Positions 26,501 through 37,029 of a stretch of DNA of 64,000 bases are shown in pieces (the first letter of the stretch is position 1; every line of letters starts with the position of its first letter). The position numbers were made by a program, and so were the translations under genes. The stretch is taken from positions 2,900 through 66,899 of the forward strand of contig CAMPET010000329.1 in NCBI GenBank assembly GCA_946803715.1, given 5' to 3'. Source of the DNA: Beroe ovata (lineage: Eukaryota > Ctenophora > Nuda > Beroida > Beroidae). The notes under the pieces were generated by a model that was not told where the DNA came from, did not search any database, and was given only the letters and a program-made list of their open reading frames with translations.

Positions 26501-29500
26501 AAGTTTCTTTCGTAAAACTTAAGTTTCTATCGCAAAACCTAAGAACTCACCAACTATTGAAACCTATCCCTCGCCTTCTCCCACATCCACTATCCATTTC
26601 CCCAGGATTATAGCAGTACTGCAGCCCCGTAGATACAAGACACTGGCACACTACTGTAAAATATCGGGGATATTGGCGGTCGTCATAGCAACTTCAGCTA
26701 TCTTCTCAGCAACACTGGTCTTCTTCCATGTTTTGAATTACAGGTTAGTTATATGAGCAACGCAGAGTTATAGCAACCTCAAGTACTCCATAGACTACGA
26801 CTGCCGAAAATAATGGGATCATTCCATGAAAAACAATCTTGAATCGGCTGTTTTTGATTGTATTTTGGAAAACTCCGGAAGGGAACTCATTTTCAAATTC
26901 TGCAGGTATCTAGGGCCCCCTTTGTCGGTAGGATGTACTCTTTTCTTGGAAGAGGGTTTCTACTATGCCTACATATCAGTATTCATCGTAGTCGTCATGA
27001 CTATTAATGTCATATTGGTGCTTACCTATCTGACTCTCAACAACAAACTGAAACTGGTGAGTTGATTGTTGAGTTTAATGAAGTTCTTATGACAACTCAC
27101 TGGGTACACTGAACAGCCCACTGTATCGATGAATGAATTGTACACTAACAATACACTATAGCGACTCTCAAACCCTGCTCTACAACGTTTTCTCTCACTC
27201 TCTTTCTCTCACTCACGCTCTCACTCTCTCTCACTCATCCAGGTTCTCAACACAAGTAGCGAGGTTCGGACCATGAAAAAAGGTGCCCGATTCGTGACGT
27301 CCATCACAGCTGTCAGCTATTTCGTATGCTATGTCCCCACAGTTATAGCTTACATCATCCTAAGCGTCCGCCCTGACATAATGACGGGGGTTGAACCCCC
27401 GTACACTCTAATCGTGGATTTTCTCCTCCGGATTCTGTCTCATCTCAATTCGTGTGTGCTCCCGCTCTGCTTGGTAACGGGGAAGACTCTGAATAGACTC
27501 CAGGTCGCGGCCAAGATAACGCGGAGATCAACTCAGAGATATAGAGAGAGTTATGAACCGTGATTTGGAGCAAAACTGGGATTTAGTGAGAGACTGAGAG
27601 GGATTCAGGAGCTTCAGAAAGAGAGGTCTAAGAGGAGAAATCAAGGGGGAAAGCAAAGATTGTTCTTGGTATTGGGTGCAACAACTTGCAAAATCTAATC
27701 AGAGTTTGGAGGAAGATTTGATTGTCTAAAGACGTTGGAGTAAAGTTTGAAACTCATTTTGTTATCTTCAGCACTCAAACTCATTATTCAAGATGATCAA
27801 CCACTTTTTGATACCAATTTATCACCGATTTTTTGAATTTGTAAGAAAAATCACGGAAAAGACACTGAGAAAGCTTGTTTGTTGTTAAGCTGTGATCCGC
27901 TGCTTTAGACTTTCCACCAAATACCCCCTTTCACACGCGAAAAACAAACAAACCAATCATTTATTTCGCTGGATAGTGATTCTTAGACATATTTCTCTTT
28001 CTATACCTTCAAAACCTTCCAAAATCCAAACTCAAATATCTTTCACCTCCTTTCACTCTCAGAGACTTTTTCCTTGTAATCAGACCAAATGAGGGAGAGG
28101 GTGATCGTGAATGCAATGTCGACACTGCTTCCAAACGAGACCAAGCGAACAATGGATCTACAATATGATGCCCAAACTCTTTATGAATGAGCAATTCTTG
28201 TAGATGTTGTGTTCGATTCAGACGCACTGACAAGCTAACCGACCCGAACAAAAATAAATGATATATTCATACCCAAGAATAGCCCCAGTAGATATAGCAA
28301 TTATAAAGGAGTGTATTATGAAGGAGGAGCGCTTACCATTCTGATGGTCGTGGACAAGGTAGTGCTCGACTCTGGGATGGGACATGCTGATGTGGACACT
28401 GAGCGCGTAATGGTCCGGCTTACTGCTTCCTCTGATGTAGAACGTTCCTGCGGAGGAAATAGTCAAACACAAGGAAATATTGTGAGTGGTGTCAATAGTT
28501 GTGTCAATGGAACGTCACGACTCAGTACTCACCTATTGGCTGTTTGATGAGAAGTTCCTCTGCGTGTTCTCGACTCAAATCAGTCTGATACCAGACGTGA
28601 AATGAAGTCTGTAACTCCAGCTCTGTGCCTGTCATTCCAGTCACGTGATCAGCACTCGCCATGTGGTCTCCATGACAACCATCTGGCTGAGTTCCAACTA
28701 TCGGCTGTGGTCTCGGTAAGTCGTATATCTCGAAGGAATCTCCTATCTGGTCGATAGGATGATTGCTGGGCACACTATCGGAAAAAACTCCGTCACTGAG
28801 CGTGCTATCCTGCGTTTTCAGTTCAGACGTCACGTGATCAAGCGACGCTACTGTCTCCTCATTGGCCAGAGATTCAGTCACGTGATTGCGCGGCTCTGGC
28901 ACGTGACTGCGCGGCTCTGTTGTGATTGTGCACGTGGCTGATTCCTCTCCCATCTCTTTTGTTGGCTGATCTCCAACTTTGGTTATGTCAGTTGCACTCT
29001 CATCAGTGAGGTATAACCTGACATATTAGGATGTGAAACAGATTTGGAAACAGATTTGAAAAAATCGACATTGAAGAAACTTTAATGAGTAAGCGAAAAT
29101 GTGTCAGTAAAAAAGGATGACTCACGGTGAAACTGGTTCTTCGTCAGATAGCCCGCTTCCACTCTCTGAAAAGACACCTGTTTAGGGTTGACGGCTCCTA
29201 ATAACCAGACATATTCCAAAATTAGCAACGACCTTAAATCACGATCAAAATTAGCCCGATAAGTATGTCACGCCGTGTTAACTCCTTCATAAAACTCTTT
29301 GATATGAAATCCATCAATCGGGTAACGTGACATGGCAGCCCAAAATAACTTATCTCACATTCTACCTAATTGCGTCATGACGATGGAAATTTAAAATAAC
29401 GGTGGATACATCCGCTCTAATTATTGACCGAATTTAATTTAATCGGGGGAGGGCACGAAGGAAAAGTTATCTCGAGAGACTGCAAGGCGGAACATCATTT

Positions 29501-30586
29501 TCATTGGGAAAACCAGCAGATAGGTGCTCCCATTCTGATACCATGACGCCAATAACAGCGGTAAAAGTAAAACCAAATGGAGTTATCTTCACAAATCACA
29601 CACCTAAATTAGTCAGAACTTCCTTGCAAATAACAACACTCATCTTCACATCGGTTCGACCGAACGCCTTGGCCGAATCCGCTCCGTTATCAATAATCTC
29701 AACAATACACGACTCCGCCACCCCATTCCTCTGTTGACACTTGACACCACGCTTGCGACGGAGGGTGTCAACGGTGTGTTTCCTGCACGTGGTACAGAGA
29801 GGGAGACCGTTCTGTGGTTTGTTGCTATGGCAACTGCTGTTGTTACTATGGCAACTGCTGTTGTTACTATGGCAACTGCTGTTGTTGTTGCTGTCGTGGT
29901 AACGGGAAGGAATGAGGTTGTTTGATGTCATACAGCTACTGCTGGCGTAGAGAAGGATTATGAATAGTTCTATGAAACGTTGAGGCGAGAAGAAATCACT
30001 CATAAATCGACTCGAGAACGACAAATTCATCGGCACCGATAATCGAACTTTATATGGTTAGTGATTCTTACTGCAACGTTAAGTGCTTAAACATAATATG
30101 CATTTAGTCGAATAAATAATACGTTTTTATTCTCAAAGATGTCAGTGATACTAGTGAAGCGCATTCATCTTTCAACAAATTACGTGGAAAAATCAGCAAC
30201 TGCCCTTATGAAAATGTTGATGTATGTTTAGTAAAGTGTTTAGTGCAGTGATCTCATATACGATGTTGTCGTTAACCAATGAACTTGGGAAACAATATTT
30301 CTGAATTTCTGACAACACAACTAATCCGTGTCCCAGTAAAGCAGTAAGGCGGCAGAGAACTTGGCAAGGTGACAAGAATGAGGGGGAACTTTGCATGCAC
30401 CAAGTGCATACAATGTATGAGAGTGTGACATACGCGAACTTGAAAACACTCACACTCACACACACTCACACACACACACACACANNNNNNNNNNNNNNNN
30501 NNNNNNNNNNNNNNNNNNNNNNNNNNNNNNNNNNNNNNNNNNNNNNNNNNNNNNNNNNNNNNNNNNNNNNNNNNNNNNCTCTCAAT

Positions 30587-30631
<45 letters not shown>

Positions 30632-33600
30632 ATTGGCCACAAACACACACGTTGCACACTGATATTCACACCCAACTACATACAAACACACACAAACACA
30701 CAAACACACGGACTCACACATGTAAATCGTGACCCTAGCTCTCAACTCATCAATCAACCCGATCAACCATATTATGATGCCAAAGTGTATCGATCCACTG
30801 ACGATGATTAGATATTACCGGCGCCAGCAACATACAAATTGATAAACGGCTTGCTTGTCAACATATTTAGCAGAGGTAAAAAAGGGAGGGGAAATGACAC
30901 AAAAAACGCCCCCTTTCCACCACCGGATATATACTCAAAATGTGAGGTCGATTTTGAAGAACCCAAGAAAAGAAAGTTTGGGCGAACGTGATACGATGCT
31001 GGAACTAGCGGTATATTTGATGACGTCACAAAGAAACAGGTCTGGAAGTGGAAGTCAAAGGCAGGGATAACCATCTGCAATCAGATCTTTGTAACACTTC
31101 ATACCATGCTTCACGGGTGATGAAACTGAGATGTCTGGTAAAAGTGATGACTCATTAAAGTGATTACAAATTGATTACTGAGGGGAATGATGTCTAGAAA
31201 TGCTTGGTTAAATTGATCTGTTCGAAACTGGATCTAATCTACGATCCCCTAGAACTTAAGAATCCAGTTTCCATGGTGACACTGGAACACGTAGCACTCT
31301 TCACTCTAAAACAGACTGGCATGACCATATTTGGTCATAATCTAGACCATGAGCAAGGAGCAATTGCGAGAAATCTCGCATCCGATCAATTATAACCGAC
31401 GCCGATCACCCTTATCACTAAACGCTATAACTATCATAGTCGTGGGCGAAATTGGAATCCTAAAGCGTGAAAATTCGCTACTCGATTTATGCAAGGTTGA
31501 ACCTACCGAATAACAGTTTGGCCCTGTCGAACATCGAACGAATGAAAGGCAATTAATTCAGTTCAATGTACACGTGCAATGGAGCTCAATCATACATTAG
31601 CCGGAAATGGTGACAAATGACAACCCTGGATTCGCTCTGACATGAGATTCGTTGCTAAGCGACGGAATCACGTGTATCCTATCATGTGTCGACCCGTGTC
31701 GATTATGAGGGACCTATGATACGCGTATGCTGATAGCAACATTCGAGTGGGCCTCCCCCAGACATAATGGCACAGGGAATCAGCGGTTGTATTTCCCTGT
31801 AGCGGACGCTAGGCAATGATCTTCACAATTCTACTCTGAATAATCAGAATTTGGAGAAGCTCTCTTTTGACCGATCCTATCCTGATGAAATTAGCGAATT
31901 AATAATAATAATAATAATAAAATATGGGTTTTTAAACACAGTATCGAGGTAGCTAAAATATTAAAATATCTCGCACCTATGTACAACTGTGTGAGATAAT
32001 TGAAAACCAAGATATCATCATTCGTCACAAATAATCAACAGTCATTAGACATTCAGAAGAGCGAAAACTTAAAAACGCTACAATCAAAAACACAACATTC
32101 CTAAACACTGTTTACAACAAGACAAGAGTTTGCGCTGGATCAAACTTTCCCATGTGCTAAGGACCACGCGATGAATGGTAATGAACTGCGAGTGTGTTAA
32201 CATCCGTGATTTATATTAATTTCATGTATATTATAGCAGCATTAATTAACCTTTTCCCACAACTCACAAACTCAGCCTGACACAAGTGAGTCATGTTAAT
32301 CTCGAGCTAATTAACAACGCGGATGAACAATTAAATATATCGAGCGAAGCTATGACGTCAATAACTTCCGGAAATCGGAAGGCAGAGATCTTCCAAAACA
32401 ATGGAGGTGAGAATGACCGATATTGATGGTCATAAGGACCATGGGTCATGTTACATGGACAGATGATTACAACCCCGTGAGTGTGTGTGTGTGTGTGTGT
32501 GTGTGNGTGTGTGGTGAAATACAAACCGCAGTAATCCCTATGTGTGGTGTATGTGTAATCTCTGTATGATCAGAAGAAATATGATCTCAAAACTCATCCA
32601 ATATCTGCAGACTCGAGAGCAACATAGGTATTCGAAACTCATCTCTGATAGCTAGGGTCACGACTATGCAAGCAATTCATCTCATCGGTCGCAAATACAT
32701 ATTTATTGTACATCGATAGAAAAAACAGCACAAAAATTGCCTATAGTCGGAGGCGCACATCGCATATGAAAAGTGATACCAGCTCGAAAAGAAGCTACTA
32801 TCTATAGGGAAAACCCGAGGAATCAAGCCACAAATTATGGCTTAGAAACACGCAAATTTGACCATACTGAACCTAATGTAGTACACAAAAAGGCGGCACT
32901 TTAGCGAAATAATGCCCTTTTACACGAAACAGTTACTCTAATACGGCATACATTCGCGAATATGAGCGGTAAGTTGATCCTAAAGACGAACATGCTGGGA
33001 AATGCCGAGCAAAGACTAATGGTGGAGCTAAGTTGTTCCAGGGCAATTATGATAGCATTGCAATTACACTAAAATGAGGCTAATTAGACGTCAGTATTAA
33101 GATTAGCCATCGTGTATACGGATTTTTGAGGATGCAAGGAGTTTTAAACTCTGATCAAGATGAAATTGGCAGGGGTTCAAATCAGCCTTACGATCGGGTA
33201 CTGAATTATCGACACTCAATACATCATCCAATCTCACAACATCAGTCCAAGTGACATGTGAGAAATGCGGCGAGCAAATTATCATTATCTATTACAATTT
33301 GCAATTGCCCAATTTGCAATCGCTCAAAATCGTCACACTTGATCATATGATCTGATCATTTGATCACTTGATCTGTCATCAGTGAGTGATTATACCCGGG
33401 TTCGCAACTTCCCAAAGATGTCAAAATGAAGAGCGGCGTTTAAAGTGTAAAATTTGCCAAGGCTCAAGCTTTCTCGTAATAATCACGCGTAACGGTTAAA
33501 TTATATAACACTCAACGAGGAAAAATGAAAAGCTAAAACTACCTTCAGTATAGCATGGCTTAAGAGAAAGACAGTTAAATACCGCAATAAACGTTCAATT

Positions 33601-36600
33601 AAAACTTAAATGCTGAATTTCAGAGGCGCATATTCGTAAGGAAATTCATAATATGGCGGTGTCAAGCTAAATTATTCGGGTATTTCTTCTTGAATGAGAA
33701 GTGAAATTTAGAACGTTTGAGAACCAAAAATCCGAGTTCTAATTAGGCTCGACGAAAACTTCTACTCGGAGAAAGAGAAGAAGTTTATTCCGATTAAGCA
33801 AAATCAAGGAAGTAACATAAGGTAACTACTAATTCCAAGAGTCTCTGTGATTTGAATGTATGCGCGATAATAAGCCGGCACGATTCGGAAACTTATCTAA
33901 AATTATCGATGAAATCACTTCCCAGTTACCACATGCAAGGAATGATACTATGAAACAAATTATGATTGAAAAACACTTCTATGTGTGCGTGTGTGTCGTT
34001 AGAGTGACTTGTGATAGAAGTAAGTGTACCGTGGGTTACATTAGATGTCGCAAGATTTTAAAACATGTCTTTTAACACCTCCAATCGAATTGCAGTGAAT
34101 TGCATGTGTTTTATAGCGAAACATGTGTGTGTTGTGTAGCCAATGATCATTCATGACACACGTGTCATGAATTGCAACAACCACCCCCATGAATTGGAGT
34201 CTACAAAGGAGTAATGAACATAATAATGTCATGATGCCAAGAAATCAGTGCATGTGTGTGTGTGTGTCTGTGTCTGTGTGTGTGGCGTGAGGATTCATGC
34301 GTGTGAAAAACATAACAAAGTATACGTGAGTACTATACAAATACTGCAGTAGTAGTCAGTGTATAAAGGAGTGGCTTAATCAAATCTGTATGAACTAAAA
34401 TTAGATTTCATAGGCAGAGATATAGATTGAATTATGTCAAATTACTTGATAAATCCCTTCACAAGATCTCCCGACATGCTCAAAGTGATAATGAGACAGA
34501 GGTAAAGCGATAATTACAACGGAATACTTAAAAAGATTTGTAAACTGACAAATTAGCTTATGAATTCGGGTCATACCCAAGTATCTGCTAATTTGAGGGC
34601 GTGTAATCATGTCTGTTTTAGGTAACTTTTGTCATCATATACTTGCATTATCAATATCAGATAACTAGGCAGATAACAGGGCGTGGCTAGAATCTCATGA
34701 CAGGAAGACGCGATCACTTTTTACATGTTTACACGCCGTGATCCAAAATGTAGACTTTTTAGATTGCGCGCTAAAAAATGCGCGCAAAACATTTGCGCGA
34801 AGCTATAGCAGAATTTGTTTTCGCGCCTTCCGTAAAATTCGACTTTCAAGACCCCTAAACTGAGAAGTGGTCGCAATGGAAATGCCACACTTTGAATGGC
34901 TGTTTAACTTTGACGTCAGTATTGATTGTGTTCACCCTTGCATACAGTAACCGCATGGGTACTTAGGTTTAGCAGTTACTGGCATTGGGATCTTACGTAA
35001 CATACACGGCAACAGTTTATTGCTACTCTGAACACATATGTAACCATATGCATAGAGATGCATGCCAATTCTTGAGCGAAGTGAGTGGGACTTTAAATAT
35101 CCTTTGTTGTACATGAACCATTAACAATCAATAGTCATCATTAGTGGAGACTTTATTGCCCAGATTGAAGTAAATTACAATGTGAAACTATGTTTAAGGG
35201 TAAAAGACGATGTCGCTAATTTGATTTGTCAGAACAGGCCAGTGTGATGATTGGGTGCCTCAATCGTCACAACTCGCTGACACCACTGCATAACTGTGAC
35301 GTAGAATGCATGCTATGAAATTCGCTGACACCACTTCGTCAGAACAGGCCTGACGAATAGCGTACCCCCTTCGTCACAACTTGCTGACACCGCTGCATGA
35401 CAGTGACCTAGGAATGCTTGCAATTGAATTCGTTGACACCAGTTCGTCAGAACAGGCTTGTGTGACGAATTGGGTACCCCTTCGTCACAACTCGATGACA
35501 CCGCTGCATGACTGTGACGTTGGATAGTTTGCTATGAAATTCCTTCGTCAGAACAGGCCTGTGTTACGAATGGGGTACATATTCGTCACAATTTGCAGAC
35601 ACCACTGCAGGAATTCCTCTCGCTAAAACTCGTTGACACCACTGCACGCCTAGGAATATATTTAATCCCATTTCGTCTCTGTTTGGAAGAGCCGTCACCT
35701 CTGTAGTGTAATGAAGATCCAGCTTTCACCTGACACTGATTAATTTCAGAAAACCGCAGGTTACACGCGGAGTGAGTGATTCCCCACCCACCATGGAAAC
35801 TATTCCTTTTTAAGGTATAAGCATGACAGCAAGGGAGGGCGTTGGAGTAATTGTGGTGAACCAGAATGGGGGAGAGAGAGAATTGGTATATTATAATAAT
35901 CGAGATTTAAATCGTTTTGTGATGTCACAAGAATCGTGAAGCTCTCTGTGTGTGTGTTTGTGTGTGTGTGTGTNGTGTGGGTGTGTGTGGGTGTGGGTGT
36001 GTGTGTGTGGGTCATACACTTTCTAGGGAACAGGGTTGTAACAGATAGTTGAGTAGGAAGTACTCACACGATTATTTCCGTGTGAGTATCAATCAGTAAC
36101 AATTGTTACTTTGGTTAAGGAGTGCAAAGAATGAAGAAAGAACAGAATAAATGTACAGGATAAGACCTGCACATTTCATGGCCAGACAGAGCATCCATTT
36201 TGATCACATAAAATCGATGAGTAAATTTGTTGATATCCCTTAGTGTAGCATAATCAAATTACTGTCTTGTTAAACACTTCCGCAAATCAAATTTCTCATT
36301 GTTATGTTTTGGCATCATTTGTTTGTTTTGCATAACAATGGTGTCAAATGTACTTTGTGTAAAACATGTCTTAGAGAAGGGAAGTCATGAGCATGGAATT
36401 TGGGATGAGATAATGTCTCATCTGACAATGGGTTAAAATGATGATAGGTGTTGTTACATTCAGCTCACCTTCATCATTGTAGAGGTTGAGAGTTTTCATG
36501 AATTCTGATTCCCTGTAAGGAAAATATCATCAATCTACAAATGCGAAGAATAATTCCAACATTGTGCCGGGGTTTCAAGAGGCAAGCACTTTATTTCCAA

Positions 36601-37029
36601 CCCGTAGTCTGAATGGCAGGAGGGAATGGAAATGGCTGGTTGAATTCAAATTGGTGGGTACACAGCATGATCACAAAGGATCATTAAAAAAGATCATTTT
36701 AAAAGCTTTATGATACAGTCTCAAAACTTACTGTAAAAGAGGTAGATTTTCAAGGTAACTTGGGAGTGTCGACAAACCATTTGGATGTCTGTGTGGGCTC
36801 GCATATGCTTCTTCAACTTCGGCAGCAAATTGAGAAACAAGCTGAGATTGATTGAATCATTGAATCATTGATTCATGAATGTGCTGATATCTGACATAAA
36901 TAGTTGGAATGACAGATCCACTGCTGTGATAGGATCAAAAATCAGATTTGAAACAGGATGGAACCAGCATACCTCAGAGAAAGACTGCTTCCTAGGCTGG
37001 TCATCATTATCAACATCACTTCCCATCAT
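5967..37029 (-). CDS. RIN-like Rab5 exchange factor: SH2, Pro-rich, VPS9, RA (21-exon model)
   Basis: Full model, 5' to 3' on the minus strand: 36973-37029, 36732-36841, 36469-36512, 29604-29969, 29126-29165, 28533-29017, 28337-28447, 28047-28226, 11347-11443, 10127-10254, 9797-10036, 8705-8811, 8449-8545, 8134-8228, 7884-8013, 7502-7636, 7157-7303, 6948-7049, 6420-6622, 6133-6315, 5967-6095. Every phase agrees and the sum is 1,062 codons including the stop. The domain order matches vertebrate RIN1-3, which bind activated Ras through the RA domain and load GTP onto Rab5 on early endosomes through the VPS9 domain. Confidence is high for the VPS9-RA half and for the SH2 exons as separate blocks. 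Joining them across 16.6 kb, and adding the 36-37 kb leader exons across 6.5 kb, is inference from phase and domain order. The alternative is two or three separate genes. The 16.6 kb intron contains a complete GPCR gene on the other strand. Confidence 0.5.
6637..6745. repeat. GGAGGGAGTGTTAGG minisatellite
   Basis: Six or so copies of a 15-base unit, GGAGGGAGTGTTAGG, followed by degenerate copies, lie in an intron just upstream of a VPS9 exon. The unit contains TTAGGG-like steps but is not a telomeric repeat. Confidence 0.85.
11050..11346. repeat. GTGGTGTCA minisatellite, intronic
   Basis: About seventeen copies of a roughly 17-base unit, AAAAGTGGTGTCAGCACAC, abut the splice donor of a Pro-rich exon of the RIN-like gene, which is antisense to it. 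The unit holds the reverse complement of the GACACCACTT core seen elsewhere. Long open frames through it on the plus strand are a by-product of the repeat. Confidence 0.9.
13340..13565. repeat. GTGGTGTCAA minisatellite
   Basis: Degenerate copies of AAGTGGTGTCAA are interleaved with a partly duplicated longer block: a stretch ending GATACTGATAGTGAAAGTG occurs near 13420 and again near 13510. Same core as the other dispersed arrays. Confidence 0.85.
14478..14570. repeat. TG microsatellite with assembly gap
   Basis: A (TG)n tract is interrupted by nine Ns at 14527-14535, so the true length is unknown. Confidence 0.95.
17262..20653. repeat. duplicated repeat block, satellite-related plus 1.65 kb tandem copies
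   Basis: A sequence beginning near 17262 (ACCACGCCCAAAACACGATT) is repeated near 19262, and part of it again at about 17715-18040. The adjoining segment 18041-19043 recurs at 19687-20653, 1,646 bases away and nearly identical. Part of the unit (for example GGTGTTCCTAGCCTA and CTCTCCTACTCTCAGACTAC) is shared with the tandem satellite at 62-64 kb. Each long copy keeps a 71-codon open frame starting MVITEQLKRKTDLELMVITT, with one amino-acid difference, but no known domain. Single Ns at 17709 and 19044 suggest assembly difficulty. Confidence 0.85.
20916..21184 (+). CDS. GPCR candidate first exon A
   Basis: It opens with ATG and a hydrophobic leader (MTMFFKNSFLLLLIAEMSNE), then a Ser/Thr/Asn-rich ectodomain with NTS and NQT glycosylation sequons, and ends AAG AG|GTGAGT in phase 2. 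Joined to the shared exon it reads on without a stop. A possible acceptor (CCCCTCTTAG) sits two bases before the ATG, and an exon-like segment upstream (about 20772-20841, with an acidic CDDDDYEDSK stretch) ends in a phase compatible with it. Exon A could therefore also be internal. The intron after it begins with a GACACCACTT minisatellite. Confidence 0.55.
20916..27563 (+). CDS. class A GPCR with alternative signal-peptide first exons
   Basis: Six downstream exons (25408-25467, 25540-25739, 26070-26181, 26606-26743, 26906-27056, 27243-27563) join in phase into a rhodopsin-class receptor. TM1 is in exon two (YIKVILSMLFCMGAPVFVPI) and TM2 carries the usual aspartate (CITDLVYA). TM3 begins after the conserved Cys (EWACKFLGALHIS) and ends LYRIIAVLQPRRY, where LYR replaces DRY. 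The second extracellular Cys is in VGCTLFLEEG; TM5 to TM7 follow, TM7 reading SHLNSCVLPLCLV in place of NPxxY. The first shared exon opens in phase 2. Four upstream exons (20916-21184, 22051-22481, 24018-24325, 24947-25170) each start with ATG plus a signal peptide and end at a phase-2 donor. Any one of them gives a full receptor of 416, 470, 429 or 401 residues. The ligand cannot be inferred. The locus lies within the long intron of the antisense RIN-like gene. Confidence 0.7.
21190..21395. repeat. TGACACCACTT minisatellite after GPCR exon A
   Basis: About ten degenerate copies of TGACACCACTT or TGACACTAC, starting a few bases after the exon A donor. Confidence 0.85.
22051..22481 (+). CDS. 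GPCR candidate first exon B
   Basis: ATG plus hydrophobic leader (MSIIGGNTVLFVTLLTTSTL), then a charged, low-complexity ectodomain of about 120 residues rich in Glu, Arg and Asn with NKS and NGT sequons. It ends ACA GA|GTAAGT in phase 2. No acceptor of the right phase precedes it in frame, which favours its being a true first exon with its own promoter. It is the longest of the four ectodomains. Confidence 0.6.
24018..24325 (+). CDS. GPCR candidate first exon C
   Basis: Two ATGs (24018, 24021) begin a leader with a strong hydrophobic core (CCFLCCFLYLLKALNA). This is followed by a mucin-like tract almost wholly of Thr and Ser (ETSSTTSTPSQTTSTSAATT), then an NNS sequon and a basic end. The donor is CAC GT|GTAAGT, phase 2; reading through it meets a stop immediately, so splicing is required. 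TAG stops lie just upstream of the ATG, so it cannot be an internal exon in this frame. Confidence 0.65.
24947..25170 (+). CDS. GPCR candidate first exon D
   Basis: ATG plus short hydrophobic leader (MLRLLTSLLLIEM), NMT and NES sequons, and an acidic/basic ectodomain of about 55 residues ending GCG GA|GTAAGC in phase 2. It is the nearest of the four to the shared exons. The frame stays open upstream of the ATG for some distance, so the start is less certain than in C. Confidence 0.6.
25408..27563 (+). CDS. shared seven-transmembrane core exons of the GPCR
   Basis: This is the best supported part of the receptor: six exons, 982 nt, with matching phases (2, 2, 1, 2, 2, 0) and strong splice sites, ending in TGA at 27561-27563. 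The first, 60-nt exon encodes a short Ser/Thr/Lys stalk (TSTSAGSVVTISKGQKTPK); the remaining five encode all seven membrane spans. The C-terminal tail is short and basic (KITRRSTQRYRESYEP) and contains no obvious palmitoylation cysteine. The family is class A by the TM2 Asp, TM3 Cys, LYRxxxVLQPxxY and ECL2 Cys, but the subfamily is not recognised. Confidence 0.85.
27564..28046. other. convergent gap between GPCR stop and SH2 exon
   Basis: About 480 bases between the GPCR stop codon and the 3' end of the antisense SH2 exon. It should contain the GPCR 3' UTR. No canonical AATAAA was noted and no coding signal is seen. Confidence 0.4.
28047..29969 (-). CDS. SH2-domain exons, probable N-terminal half of the RIN-like gene
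   Basis: Five exons (29604-29969, 29126-29165, 28533-29017, 28337-28447, 28047-28226) join in phase. The first encodes a low-complexity SNNSSCH repeat, three times over, then a basic Cys-containing stretch. The third is acidic and Ser/Thr rich with several HVT motifs and a possible tyrosine site (DSFEIYDLPRPQP). The SH2 domain spans exons three to five: WYQTDLSREHAEELLIKQP, then GTFYIRGSSKPDHYALSVHI with the phosphotyrosine-binding arginine in FYIR, then VEHYLVHDHQN and HLQELLIHKEF. The last exon ends in a basic tail with a phase-1 donor, exactly the phase required by the Pro-rich exon at 11443. It could also be a separate SH2 adaptor gene whose last exon I cannot see. Confidence 0.72.
29820..29885. 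repeat. in-frame 21-base repeat coding SNNSSCH
   Basis: A 21-base unit (GTTGTTACTATGGCAACTGC plus one base) is repeated three times and read on the minus strand as SNNSSCH. It lies within a coding exon of the SH2 protein, so copy number would change the protein by seven residues at a time. Confidence 0.85.
30445..30635. repeat. CA microsatellite with 94-base assembly gap
   Basis: (CA)n on both sides of an N run at 30485-30578. Confidence 0.95.
35225..35650. repeat. four-copy tandem repeat of about 110 bp containing GACACCACT
   Basis: CGTCAGAACAGGC recurs at about 35228, 35338, 35446 and 35545. Each unit carries TTCGTCACAACTCG, then TGACACCACTGCATGAC, then TGACGTAG. It is a higher-order repeat that includes the same GACACCACT core as the simple minisatellites. 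Confidence 0.85.
36469..37029 (-). CDS. three 5' exons, possible leader of the RIN-like gene
   Basis: An ATG at 37029 with an in-frame TAA just upstream starts exon 36973-37029 (MMGSDVDNDDQPRKQSFSE). This joins 36732-36841 (begins LVSQFAAEVEEAYASPHRHP) and 36469-36512 (ESEFMKTLNLYNDE), all with good splice sites and matching phases. No known domain is recognised. The final phase-1 donor fits the acceptor at 29969, reading YNDE|ELFIILLYASSS, so these could be the amino terminus of the SH2 protein. No other in-phase continuation was found between 30 and 36 kb. If that link is wrong, this is a separate gene with an unlocated 3' end. Confidence 0.5.

Larger units (their letters stand above)
30031..36468. 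other. 6.4 kb without recognised coding exons
   Basis: Intron under the RIN model. It holds CA/TG microsatellites (30.45-30.63 kb with a gap at 30485-30578; 32.48-32.52 kb; 34.25-34.29 kb; 35.94-36.01 kb), a four-copy tandem repeat at 35.2-35.65 kb and an (AAT)n tract near 31.90 kb. Open frames here are short, of simple composition, or without splice sites. Confidence 0.45.

Noticed and set aside
30395-30811. Frames of TH/CV dipeptides over N runs
   Set aside because: Translated CA/TG microsatellite across an assembly gap.
35225-35650. CRISPR-like array
   Set aside because: Spacers are not unique: the whole unit is tandemly repeated, and this is eukaryotic DNA.
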